Positions 42,396 through 50,812 of a DNA stretch of 64,000 bases are shown piece after piece. A model generated the notes under the pieces. It searched no databases. It saw nothing but the letters and a program-made list of their open reading frames with translations, and was not told the origin of the DNA. Location of the stretch: contig JAWKIF010000008.1 in assembly GCA_041394405.1 (NCBI GenBank), forward strand, positions 124,001-188,000. Reading direction: 5' to 3'. Every line of letters begins with the position of its first letter. The first letter of the stretch is position 1. Origin of the DNA: Microthrix sp041394405. GTDB lineage: Bacteria > Actinomycetota > Acidimicrobiia > Acidimicrobiales > Microtrichaceae. A program made the translations under genes and the position numbers.

Positions 42396-44899
42396 CGGAC
42401 GTCCCGAGGTGCTTGAATGGTCTCCATCACGGTGGAGGCGAAGCGCTTGCCCAGCAGCGTCCAGTCGAGGTGCTCCTCGGCCCAGGTGCGGGCGGCGCGG
42501 GCGCGGGCGGGTGCGCCGGGATCGGACCACAGCGTGTCCAGCGCCTGGCCCAGCGCTCCGGGCGCGGCGACCAGGGCGAAACGGCGCACGTCGGGCACGC
42601 CCCGGGCCCCCACCGCCGAGGTGATCACCGGAACGCCCGCTGCGAAGTAGTCGATCAGCTTGAGGTTGGAGCCCGAGCCCTCGTCGATGGGGTTCAGGGC
42701 CACGTCGGCTCCGGCCAGGTAGGAGGCCAGTGTCTCGTCGTCCACCCGACCCAGAGCCGCCACCCCCCGTGGCAGGCCTCGACGGCCGAGCATCTCGGAG
42801 TGTCGCCCGATGAGCGCTACGGCAACATCGCTTCGACGCCCCAAGGCGTCGATGATGTGTCGAGCAGCAGCGATGTTGGGCGGGTGGCCGGACCCGACGA
42901 AGACGGCGAGTCGCTGGCGGTCACCCAACCCCAGGTCCTGGAGCAATCGCCGGCCGATGGCGCTCCGCTGTTCCCCCTCGGTGTAGGCCGCACCCGCCAC
43001 TACCGCACCGTTGCCGATCACGTGCAGGCGCGCACGCGCCACCGCATCGAAGCGCTCGAACAGGTCGGCGTCGGCGTCGGTGGTGGCAATCACTGCCGAG
43101 GCGAGATCCACGGCGGCCCGCTCCGCCTCGGTTGCGGCCGCGGCCAGCCACCGACCGCCCCGCGTGCCTCCGAGGAGCTCGTTCTTCAGGGTGGACTCGT
43201 GGTTGTGTGCGTCGTAGATCACGGGCAGTCCGGACGGAGCCAGGGCAGCGAGCGCCGATGCAAGGAACGGCTGGATCAGCACTGCGGCTGAGGCATCGGC
43301 CAGGTTGGAGCGCAGTGCACCCGCCAGCCGGGGGGTTGCGGGCCACAGCAGCGACGCTGCGATATCGGTGATGGCATGGGTGGTGGAGACCAGGCGCATC
43401 TTGTGCTCGGCGGCGCTCTGGCGCCCCGAGATGAGCACGGCTTCCTCGTCCAGATTGGGGGCGAGGCGTCGGTTTCCGGCGCGATCGGGGTCGGTGGTGA
43501 GCGAGATCACCTTCACCCGGGCGCCGGCATCGGCCAGGCCCGACAGCAGATGGAACGCCCGCAGCGGACCGCCCTGCGGCCGCCCGGCCACCGGATAGGT
43601 GCTGAGCGCCACCACAAAGGGCCGGTCGCGGCCACGACGGTGGGGCCCGCGCGGGGGGTCGAGCAGGCCGTCGATCGTGGTGTCCCAGCTGAGCTCGGCG
43701 GCGGTGCTGCGAGCGGCCTCGCCGAGCCGGCGAACCCGCGCCGGGTCGGTGGCCAGCGCATCAAGGGCCGAGCCCAGCGAGTTGGCCGTGGGCTTGACGA
43801 TCAAGCTGTTGGCTTGGGTCGGGGTGCCGGTGCCGGCACCGGGTGAGGCGGCCGGCGGGCCGTCGTCGGCCCGCAGCAGTTCCAGGGCGCCGCCGCTGTC
43901 GCTGGTGGCCACCATGGCACGCCCGGCGGTCAGCGCCTCCAGCGCCACCAGGCCATAGTCCTCGCGGTCGGGGCAGAAGATCGCAACGTCGGCCCAGGCG
44001 TACGCCGCTGCGAGGCCGTCGTCGCTCAGGCCGCCCACGATCTCGACGCGGTCGTCGGCGTCCGTCAGCGCGGCCAAGCGATCGGCGTCGGGGCCCGACC
44101 CCACGATCCGCAGGCGGGCCGGGGCCGTCATGGCACGGACCGCCGCAAGGGCCAGGTCGTGGCGCTTGGCTTGTTCGAGGCGTCCCACGCTGAGCACCCG
44201 CAGGCCCTCGTCGTCGTGGCGCTCGGGCCGCTCGACGGCGGCCAGTCGCCTGGCCCACTCGGTGGCCAGCGGCGGGTGCAGCACGCGTGCCTCGGCCCCG
44301 GGCGGAAACCAGGCCGGCCGCCGTGCGACCTCCGCCGAGATGGCGGCGTGGCTGCTCACCCGCATGCCGGCCAACAGGCCATGGTCCAGTGCGGTCACCA
44401 GCGCACGAGCGAACGGCGAGGGAATGGCGAGGTCGGGATGGTCGGGGCCGAGGCGGCCGGTTGCAGCCTCGATGCGGTCGGCGATCTCGAAGATCACCGG
44501 CGCTGCCGGAGTCCCCTCAGCGAGGCGCCCCGGGAGCTCGGCGGCGAAGCGCAGATCGGGGTCGATGACCCGGGGCATGGCGCTGGCCATGCCGGCGGGG
44601 AAGCGGTCGTACAGCCCGCGCAGCGGATGCAGCATCCACAGGTGGTGGTTGGGATGGTCCACCGCCCAGGCCGGGTACTTCCCGGAGATCACTTGGTCAA
44701 AATGGGAAAGGTCCCACTCGGCGAACGCGGCGTAGCCCGCCAACAACTGGGCCAGCGTGCGCTCCCGCACGGGCTGCTTGAGGAGATCCACGGCCCAACC
44801 GCGGCTGCGCAGCTCGTTGGCAAGCGCGCCCCACAGACGCTCGGCGCCCCCCTCCCGGAAGGGGACCGGGCTGGGGGCCACCACGGCGACGGCGCTCAT
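42392..44899 (-). CDS. Double glycosyltransferase: two fused GT4 domains
   Basis: 835-residue protein with two GT-B units. The first (about 1-405) starts VVAPSPVPFREGGAERLW and has VLSVGRLEQAKRHDLAL and CPDREDYGLVALEALTAGR (E-x7-E). The second (about 425-835) starts FVVALSTYPVAGRPQGGPLR and has VFVGSGHPPNIAAARHII and NPIDEGSGSNLKLIDYFAAG. Each could add a different sugar to the same growing glycan. It opens the five-gene operon running to 37183. Confidence 0.85.
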   Translation of the reverse strand: MSAVAVVAPSPVPFREGGAERLWGALANELRSRGWAVDLLKQPVRERTLAQLLAGYAAFAEWDLSHFDQVISGKYPAWAVDHPNHHLWMLHPLRGLYDRFPAGMASAMPRVIDPDLRFAAELPGRLAEGTPAAPVIFEIADRIEAATGRLGPDHPDLAIPSPFARALVTALDHGLLAGMRVSSHAAISAEVARRPAWFPPGAEARVLHPPLATEWARRLAAVERPERHDDEGLRVLSVGRLEQAKRHDLALAAVRAMTAPARLRIVGSGPDADRLAALTDADDRVEIVGGLSDDGLAAAYAWADVAIFCPDREDYGLVALEALTAGRAMVATSDSGGALELLRADDGPPAASPGAGTGTPTQANSLIVKPTANSLGSALDALATDPARVRRLGEAARSTAAELSWDTTIDGLLDPPRGPHRRGRDRPFVVALSTYPVAGRPQGGPLRAFHLLSGLADAGARVKVISLTTDPDRAGNRRLAPNLDEEAVLISGRQSAAEHKMRLVSTTHAITDIAASLLWPATPRLAGALRSNLADASAAVLIQPFLASALAALAPSGLPVIYDAHNHESTLKNELLGGTRGGRWLAAAATEAERAAVDLASAVIATTDADADLFERFDAVARARLHVIGNGAVVAGAAYTEGEQRSAIGRRLLQDLGLGDRQRLAVFVGSGHPPNIAAARHIIDALGRRSDVAVALIGRHSEMLGRRGLPRGVAALGRVDDETLASYLAGADVALNPIDEGSGSNLKLIDYFAAGVPVITSAVGARGVPDVRRFALVAAPGALGQALDTLWSDPGAPARARAARTWAEEHLDWTLLGKRFASTVMETIQAPRDVR

Positions 44900-45362
44900 G
44901 TTGTTGCCGCGGTCATGAATTCGCGGCGGGGTGGGATGGATCTTGAGAGCGCGTCATGAATCTGGTCGCGCGCCGCGCGCCGATTGATTGAACGTAGTAG
45001 AGTATTGATTGGCAGATCGGTCGGGACGGTCCTCGGACACCCAGTCGGCTGCTGAGGATCCGTGGGAAATCACTCGGGCGACCGGCGTGTGAGATATCGC
45101 ATTCGGTGCCGTGTGAAATCCCACGCAATCCCGTACAGTGGTTTCCAGGAAGGCCTCAATTGATCCCGATTGACGAAGCGCATCGATCCGAGCGACCGCT
45201 CGCCGAAGGCGACGAAGGGCTGCTGCCCACGTCGTCTGGCTGGTGGTGGCGCGGTGCCGGAGGCGGTTCACGGGGTTCATGGTCGGGCAATCCTACGGCC
45301 AACAACACCTCAGCCCGGCCATACCGGCGGTGCCCAACCAACCCGACAGATGGAGCGAACCC
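44900..45362. other. 463-bp regulatory region between glycan operon and tetR-type gene
   Basis: No gene is supported here. The half next to the glycan operon is locally AT-rich (about 44985-45010, ATTGATTGAACGTAGTAGAG) and probably holds the minus-strand promoter. Two copies of a 12-bp element ending GTCATGAAT lie at 44909-44920 and 44950-44961. Three further direct repeats sit at 45062-45124 (separate entry). Confidence 0.5.
45062..45124. promoter_or_regulatory. Three direct repeats, GTGKGARATMNC, spaced 24-25 bp
   Basis: GTGGGAAATCAC (45062), GTGTGAGATATC (45087) and GTGTGAAATCCC (45111) are evenly spaced direct repeats. The third copy extends into GTGTGAAATCCCAC, which is nearly palindromic. 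Spacing of about 24-25 bp is slightly over two helical turns, as for cooperative regulator binding. A binding site for the adjacent TetR-type protein or another regulator is inference. Confidence 0.45.
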
Positions 45363-46106
45363 ATGCCAGAAACCCTGACCCAAGCACCGCCCACGGGCCG
45401 TGCTGCCAACCGGCTGCGCAAGCGGCAGGACTATATCGACACGGCCATTCGGATCGTGCTCAACGGCGGCCTCGAAGCGCTCACCATGCAGGCGCTGGCA
45501 CGCGAGATGGGTGCTGCGGTCGGTACGGCCTACACCTACTTTGCCTCCAAGTCCGCCTTGGTGGCCGAGTTGCAGGTGCTGGCCGTTGGCCGGCTTCGTG
45601 CGGCCTACGATCAGGCTGCGCCCGCCTGGCAGCAGAAGATGGGGCGCCTCGATTCCAAGGGGAAGGCCGAAGCGGGCCTCTCCTTGCTGGTGGAGTTCTC
45701 GGTGCAGGCACCCAGCCAGCTTCGCGACGACCAGTTCCTGCAGCAGCTCCTGTTGACCGACGGTGGCCGCTCGATCATGGCCGAGGATCAGGCCACCGTG
45801 CTCGAGGCCGCACGGGGCTGGACCGACCTCATCGCCGAGCTGGTCGGCGACGCCGTTTCGGCCGGCGTGCTCAGCAAGGGCGATGCGGCAGATCGGTCCC
45901 GCAAGTTCGCCGCCGCCCTCAGCGGCGCCGGGCTGTACCACAACCTGCCGCCAGGCTCGGTGGAGGACGTCGACGGCCTGACCCGAGCGCTCATGGTTGA
46001 CCTGCTCGTGGGTTGGGGCGGGGACCGCAAGCGTCTCACCCGCAGCGCGGCCAAGGCCGCGAAGGCTGCGGAGGGCTCCAAGCTGAAGGCCCCCAAGCTG
46101 GGCTGA
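45363..46106 (+). CDS. TetR/AcrR-family transcriptional regulator
   Basis: 247-residue regulator. N-terminal helix-turn-helix (about 20-65): YIDTAIRIVLNGGLEALTMQALAREMGA and GTAYTYFASKSALVAELQVLA. The C-terminal ligand-binding domain is helical and not assignable to a ligand, and a basic Lys/Ala tail (RSAAKAAKAAEGSK) follows. It lies between the divergent glycan operon and the str operon; the intergenic repeats suggest control of the former or of itself. ATG 45363. Confidence 0.92.
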   Translation: MPETLTQAPPTGRAANRLRKRQDYIDTAIRIVLNGGLEALTMQALAREMGAAVGTAYTYFASKSALVAELQVLAVGRLRAAYDQAAPAWQQKMGRLDSKGKAEAGLSLLVEFSVQAPSQLRDDQFLQQLLLTDGGRSIMAEDQATVLEAARGWTDLIAELVGDAVSAGVLSKGDAADRSRKFAAALSGAGLYHNLPPGSVEDVDGLTRALMVDLLVGWGGDRKRLTRSAAKAAKAAEGSKLKAPKLG

Positions 46107-46124
46107 GCAGCAGCGCGAGTCGGG

Positions 46125-46175
46125 GTGGCCACCGCACCGAACGGGTCGTTCGACCACGCCCGGTGCCGTGGCCAC
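46125..46175 (+). terminator. Large hairpin after the tetR-type gene
   Basis: GTGGCCACCGCACCG (46125-46139) pairs with CGGTGCCGTGGCCAC (46161-46175): 15 bp with one mismatch. The loop itself contains GGTCG-TT-CGACC. No U-tract follows, as is common for actinobacterial terminators. It separates the tetR-type gene from the str operon promoter. Confidence 0.6.
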
Positions 46176-46205
46176 TCGCCGCGTGCGGCCGAGTTGCGTG
46201 GTGCT

Positions 46206-46235
46206 TTGCCCCCCCGAGCTGCGGCCCGATAAGGT
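46206..46235 (+). promoter_or_regulatory. Probable str-operon promoter
   Basis: TTGCCC (46206-46211), 18 nt, TAAGGT (46230-46235), giving a start near 46242 and a 5' untranslated region of about 150 nt before rpsL. The -35 is weak; the call rests on the -10 and on position. Confidence 0.45.
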
Positions 46236-46390
46236 GGTTAGCCGTCCTGCCGTCACTTGGGCGCGCTCGGACCCAGCGCGCGACGCAGTCCCGCCCCCGG
46301 TGCGGGGTCCGTCCGCACCCCCCCCTCGTACCCTCAACTCGCTCTTCCCTCAGCGTCCCCCACGATCCCCATCGACTCAGAAGGTTCCAC

Positions 46391-46762
46391 GTGCCCACCA
46401 TTCAACAGCTGGTCCGCAATGGCCGCTCGACCAAGCGCAAGAAGAACTCCACGCCGGCGCTGAAGGGCGCGCCCCAGCGCCGCGGCGTGTGCACCCGGGT
46501 GTACACCGTGACCCCGAAGAAGCCGAACTCTGCGCTGCGCAAGGTGGCCAGGGTGCGGCTGTCGTCCGGTATGGAGGTGACCGCCTACATCCCCGGCGAG
46601 GGTCACAACCTCCAAGAACACAGCATCGTGTTGGTGCGTGGCGGCCGGGTGCGCGACCTGCCGGGTGTCCGCTACAAGATCATCCGCGGCACCCTCGACA
46701 CCGCCGGCGTGCGCGATCGTCGCCAGGCCCGCAGCCGCTACGGCGCCAAGAAGGAGGGCTGA
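46391..46762 (+). CDS. rpsL: 30S ribosomal protein S12
   Basis: 123 residues, standard length, with TPKKPNSALRKVAR (Lys43 present) and the conserved RGVCTRVYT. S12 sits at the decoding centre. It aligns without gaps to mycobacterial S12, and position 88 is Arg (GGRVRDLPGVR) where Lys is usual; Lys88Arg is a known streptomycin-resistance substitution in mycobacteria. GTG start. First gene of the str operon; rpsG starts 1 nt after its stop. Confidence 0.98.
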   Translation: MPTIQQLVRNGRSTKRKKNSTPALKGAPQRRGVCTRVYTVTPKKPNSALRKVARVRLSSGMEVTAYIPGEGHNLQEHSIVLVRGGRVRDLPGVRYKIIRGTLDTAGVRDRRQARSRYGAKKEG

Positions 46763-46763
46763 G

Positions 46764-47234
46764 ATGCCTCGCAAGGGTCCCGCCACACGTCGCGAGCTGT
46801 CCCCAGATCCCATCTACGACTCGGTGCTGGTCACGCAGGTGGTCAACAAGGTGCTGCGTCGCGGCAAGCGCTCGTTGGCCGAGAAGGTCGTCTACGACGC
46901 CATGTCGCTCATCGAGGAGCGCACCGGGGCCGAGCCGGTCAGCACACTGAAGCGGGCCATCGACAACGTGAAGCCCAGCCTCGAGGTGCGCAGCCGCAGG
47001 GTGGGTGGTGCCACCTACCAGGTGCCCGTCGAGGTCATTCCCCGCCGCTCCAACACGCTGGCCATCCGCTGGCTTGTGGGCTACGCCCGTCAGCGCCGCG
47101 AGCGGTCCATGGCGGAGCGCCTGGCCAACGAGCTGATGGACGCCTCCAACGGCATCGGCGCATCGGTGAAGCGTCGCGACGATCTGCACAAGATGGCCGA
47201 GTCCAACAAGGCCTTCGCCCACTACCGCTGGTAG
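46764..47234 (+). CDS. rpsG: 30S ribosomal protein S7
   Basis: 156 residues. MPRKGPATRRELSPDPIYDS, LVTQVVNKVLRRGKRSLAEK and the NVKPSLEVRSRRVGGATYQVPVEV block are diagnostic. S7 binds the 3' domain of 16S rRNA and starts assembly of the 30S head; in many bacteria it also autoregulates the str operon. ATG 46764 lies directly after the rpsL stop. A strong hairpin follows before fusA. Confidence 0.98.
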   Translation: MPRKGPATRRELSPDPIYDSVLVTQVVNKVLRRGKRSLAEKVVYDAMSLIEERTGAEPVSTLKRAIDNVKPSLEVRSRRVGGATYQVPVEVIPRRSNTLAIRWLVGYARQRRERSMAERLANELMDASNGIGASVKRRDDLHKMAESNKAFAHYRW

Positions 47235-47270
47235 CGGCCCAGCAGCGCCCGCATCCTCACTCCGCTTTCG

Positions 47271-47294
47271 ATGCCCGGGCCGCCGCCCGGGCAT
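47271..47294 (+). terminator. Perfect 10-bp hairpin in the rpsG-fusA gap
   Basis: ATGCCCGGGC (47271-47280), loop CGCC, GCCCGGGCAT (47285-47294), a perfect stem without U-tract. It could be a partial terminator reducing transcription into fusA, an RNA-processing site, or a regulatory element; which one is not decidable from sequence. Confidence 0.5.
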
Positions 47295-47360
47295 CTCGGC
47301 GCCCGGCTCCATCCGCACACTCCCCCTCCCCCCCGTCACCCGTAGGAACTGAGTACGAAC

Positions 47361-49457
47361 ATGGCGAACCTGCCCCTCCAGCGAACCCGCAACATCGGCA
47401 TCATGGCCCACATCGATGCCGGCAAGACGACCACCACCGAGCGCATCCTGTACTACACCGGCAAGAGCTACAAGATCGGTGAGGTTCACGACGGCGCAGC
47501 CACCATGGACTGGATGGTCCAGGAGCAAGAGCGGGGCATCACCATCACCTCGGCGGCCACCACCGCGCACTGGACCGACACGGTCAACAAGGTGGACCAC
47601 CGCATCCAGATCATCGATACCCCGGGCCACGTGGACTTCACCGTCGAGGTGGAGCGCTCGCTCCGTGTCCTGGACGGTGCCGTCGCGGTGTTCGATGGCG
47701 TGGCCGGCGTGGAGCCACAGACCGAGACGGTGTGGCGCCAGGCCAACAAGTACAACGTGCCCCGCATGTGCTTCATCAACAAGATGGACCGCACGGGGGC
47801 GGACTTCTTCGGTGCGCTGGCCTCCATCAAGGAGCGCCTCAACGCCAAGGTGGCGGTCATTCAGCTGCCAATCGGCGCCGAGGGCGACTACGCCGGCATC
47901 ATCGACCTGGTCACCATGCAGGCCTGGGTGTGGGACGGCGAGGAGCTGGGCGCCTCCTGGACGGTGACCGACATCCCGGCCGATCTGGCGGACCAGGCCG
48001 ACGAGTACCGCCAAGACCTGATCGACGTCCTGTCGGAGACCGACGAGACGGTCATGGAGAAGTTCATCAACGAGGAGGAGTTGTCCCCCGAGGAGCTGCG
48101 CGCTGCGCTTCGGGAGGCCACCCTCCACCACGGCGTGGTGCCGGTGCTCAACGGCACGGCGTTCAAGAACAAGGGCGTGCAGCCGTTGCTGGATGCGGTG
48201 TGCTTCTACATGCCCAGCCCCCTCGACCTTCCCCCCGTGGAGGGCCTCGACCGGAAGGGCGAGCCGGTCACCCGGGCGCCACAGGACGACGAGCCCTTCT
48301 GCGCGTTGGCGTTCAAGATCATGACCGCCGAGCACGTGGGCAAGTTGACGTACTTCCGGGTGTACTCGGGCAAGCTGGCCAAGGGCGATCAGGTGCTGAA
48401 TACGCGCAGCGGCAACAAGGAGCGCATGGGCCGCCTCCTGGAGATGCATGCCAAGGAGCAGATCGAGCAGGAGTCGGTTGGCGCCGGCGACATCGTGGCC
48501 GCCATCGGCCTGAAGGACACCCGAACCGGCGACTCGCTGTGCGACCCGTCCGCGTTCATCCAGCTGGAGTCCTTGGAGTTCCCCGATCCCGTCATCCACG
48601 TGGCGGTGGAGCCCAAGACCAAGGCCGATCAGGACAAGATGTCCAAGGCGCTGGTCGCGCTGGCCGAGGAGGACCCCACCTTCGTGGTCCACACCGACGA
48701 GGAAACCGCCGAGACGATCATCGCCGGCATGGGCGAGTTGCACCTCGAGGTCATCATCGACCGCATGCTGCGAGAGTTCAACGTGGACGCCACGGTGGGC
48801 AAGCCGCAGGTGGCCTATCGCGAGACCTTCACCCAGGAGGTCATCAAGCACACCTACCTGCACAAGAAGCAGACCGGCGGCTCGGGCCAGTACGCCAAGA
48901 TCACCATCAACCTCATCCCCACCGGCCCGGGGGGCGGCTTCTCGTTCGAGGACACCATCACCGGTGGCCGCATCCCGAAGGAGTACATCCCGTCGGTGGG
49001 CCACGGCGTGGCAGAGAGCCTCACCTCGGGTGTGCTCGCCGGCTTCCCCGTCGTCGACGTGAAGGTGGAACTGACCGACGGCGACTACCACGACGTCGAC
49101 TCCTCCGAGATGGCATTCAAGATCGCCGGCACCATGGCGTTCAAGGAAGCGGCCCGCAAGGCCAAGCCGACCCTGCTGGAACCCATCATGGACGTGGAGG
49201 TCGTCACCCCAGAGGACTACATGGGCGACGTCATCGGCGACCTCAACAGCCGCCGCGGCAAGGTGGGCAAGATGGAGCAGCGAGGCTCCAACCACGTGAT
49301 CGAGGCCGAGGTTCCTCTGTCGGAGATGTTCGGGTATTCGACCGACCTGCGCTCCAAGACGCAGGGTCGCGCCACCTACACCATGCACTTCGGCAGCTAT
49401 CAGCCGACCCCGAGGTCGGTGCAGGAAGAGATCGTCGCCCGGGTCACCGGCAAGTAG
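47361..49457 (+). CDS. fusA: Elongation factor G
   Basis: 698 residues, full length. G1 AHIDAGKTTTTERIL, switch II DTPGHVDFTVEVERSL, G4 NKMDRTGADF; domain IV TGGSGQYAKI and the C-terminal domain V are present. The protein catalyses ribosomal translocation. Codon usage is host-like (CTG/CTC, ACC, GTC/GTG, CAC), in contrast to tuf next door. Confidence 0.98.
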   Translation: MANLPLQRTRNIGIMAHIDAGKTTTTERILYYTGKSYKIGEVHDGAATMDWMVQEQERGITITSAATTAHWTDTVNKVDHRIQIIDTPGHVDFTVEVERSLRVLDGAVAVFDGVAGVEPQTETVWRQANKYNVPRMCFINKMDRTGADFFGALASIKERLNAKVAVIQLPIGAEGDYAGIIDLVTMQAWVWDGEELGASWTVTDIPADLADQADEYRQDLIDVLSETDETVMEKFINEEELSPEELRAALREATLHHGVVPVLNGTAFKNKGVQPLLDAVCFYMPSPLDLPPVEGLDRKGEPVTRAPQDDEPFCALAFKIMTAEHVGKLTYFRVYSGKLAKGDQVLNTRSGNKERMGRLLEMHAKEQIEQESVGAGDIVAAIGLKDTRTGDSLCDPSAFIQLESLEFPDPVIHVAVEPKTKADQDKMSKALVALAEEDPTFVVHTDEETAETIIAGMGELHLEVIIDRMLREFNVDATVGKPQVAYRETFTQEVIKHTYLHKKQTGGSGQYAKITINLIPTGPGGGFSFEDTITGGRIPKEYIPSVGHGVAESLTSGVLAGFPVVDVKVELTDGDYHDVDSSEMAFKIAGTMAFKEAARKAKPTLLEPIMDVEVVTPEDYMGDVIGDLNSRRGKVGKMEQRGSNHVIEAEVPLSEMFGYSTDLRSKTQGRATYTMHFGSYQPTPRSVQEEIVARVTGK

Positions 49458-49540
49458 CGCCAACCCACTTCGCTACCCGGCGCAAGTCCCACCCACCAGC
49501 TACCCCCCCCCAAATCCAGACAACAAGGAGATCAGCCCTC

Positions 49541-50728
49541 ATGGCCAAGGAGAAGTTCGAGCGGAACAAGCCTCATATGAATGTGGGGACGATGGGTCAT
49601 ATTGACCATGGGAAGACGACGTTGACGGCGGCGATTACGAAGACGTTGTCGGAGCGGGTTGAGGGGAACGCGTTCACGGAGTTTGAGAATATTGATAAGG
49701 CTCCGGAGGAGCGTGAGCGTGGGATCACGATCAATGTGTCTCATGTGGAGTATGAGACTGACAATCGGCATTATGCGCATGTGGATATGCCGGGTCACGC
49801 GGATTACATCAAGAACATGATCACGGGTGCTGCTCAGGTGGATGGGGCGATTTTGGTGGTGTCGGCTGCTGATGGTCCGATGCCGCAGACGCGTGAGCAT
49901 GTGTTGTTGGCTCGTCAGGTGGGGGTGCCGTCGATTGTGGTGGCGTTGAACAAGGTGGACATGGTTGACGACGAGGAGCTACTGGAGTTGGTGGAGCTTG
50001 AGGTTCGGGAGTTGTTGTCGGAGTTTGAGTTCCCTGGGGATGATATTCCGGTGTGTCCGGTGTCGGCGTTGAAGGCGTTGGAGGGTGATGCGGGGGCTCA
50101 GGATCAGGTGATGGCGTTGATGGAGCAGGTGGATGCTTATATTCCGGAGCCGCAGCGTGATTTGGATCGCCCGTTTTTGATGCCGATTGAGGATGTGTTC
50201 TCGATTACGGGTCGGGGCACGGTGGTGACGGGCAAGGTGGAGCAGGGTGCTGTTCATACTGGTGATGAGGTGGAGATTGTTGGTTTGAAGGCGACGCAGA
50301 AGACGACGTGTACGGGTGTGGAGATGTTCCGGAAGTTGTTGGATCAGGGTCAGGCTGGGGACAATATTGGGGCGTTGTTGCGGGGTGTGGATAAGGATGA
50401 GGTGCAGCGGGGTCAGGTGTTGGCGAAGCCGGGTTCGATTACTCCGCACACCGATTTTGAGGGTCAGGTGTATGTGTTGACGAAGGATGAGGGTGGGCGG
50501 CATAAGCCGTTTTTCTCGGCGTATTCGCCGCAGTTTTATTTCCGGACGACGGATGTGACGGGGACGGTGACGTTGCCGTCGGATAAGGAGATGGTGATGC
50601 CGGGGGATAACACGTCGATGTCGGTGGAGTTGATTGCGCCGATCGCGATGGAGGAGGGGCTTCGGTTCGCGATTCGTGAGGGTGGTCGTACGGTGGGTGC
50701 GGGCCGCGTCACCAAGATCAACAAGTAG
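49541..50728 (+). CDS. tuf: Elongation factor Tu
   Basis: 395-residue EF-Tu with GHIDHGKTTLTAAI (G1), DMPGHADYIKNMITGAAQ (G3), NKVDMVDDEELL (G4) and complete domains II/III. It delivers aminoacyl-tRNA to the ribosome. The N-terminal ~10 and C-terminal ~9 codons look like the rest of the operon, but the interior (about 49571-50695) uses TTG for Leu, ACG for Thr, CAT, GAT, ATT and GGT/GGG heavily, very unlike fusA. AAGGAG precedes the ATG. A strong hairpin follows at 50771. Confidence 0.98.
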   Translation: MAKEKFERNKPHMNVGTMGHIDHGKTTLTAAITKTLSERVEGNAFTEFENIDKAPEERERGITINVSHVEYETDNRHYAHVDMPGHADYIKNMITGAAQVDGAILVVSAADGPMPQTREHVLLARQVGVPSIVVALNKVDMVDDEELLELVELEVRELLSEFEFPGDDIPVCPVSALKALEGDAGAQDQVMALMEQVDAYIPEPQRDLDRPFLMPIEDVFSITGRGTVVTGKVEQGAVHTGDEVEIVGLKATQKTTCTGVEMFRKLLDQGQAGDNIGALLRGVDKDEVQRGQVLAKPGSITPHTDFEGQVYVLTKDEGGRHKPFFSAYSPQFYFRTTDVTGTVTLPSDKEMVMPGDNTSMSVELIAPIAMEEGLRFAIREGGRTVGAGRVTKINK

Positions 50729-50770
50729 TCAGCACCGCCGCACGCAGCCCGGTCGCGTCAGCGGCCCGTT

Positions 50771-50805
50771 CGATACCGCCGAAACCTCCCGTTTCGGCGG
50801 TATCG
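50771..50805 (+). terminator. tuf terminator, perfect 15-bp stem
   Basis: CGATACCGCCGAAAC (50771-50785), loop CTCCC, GTTTCGGCGGTATCG (50791-50805): an uninterrupted 15-bp stem 42 nt after the tuf stop. It lacks a U-tract. Its 3' arm contains the TATCGT that appears to be the -10 of the following gene. Confidence 0.75.
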
Positions 50806-50812
50806 TCGCGTG

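Noticed and set aside
46680..49463. A 927-codon open frame antisense to rpsG and fusA
   Set aside because: It mirrors a highly conserved gene in high-GC DNA, where stop codons are rare on the opposite strand; the translation is His/Gly/Val-rich with no family resemblance.
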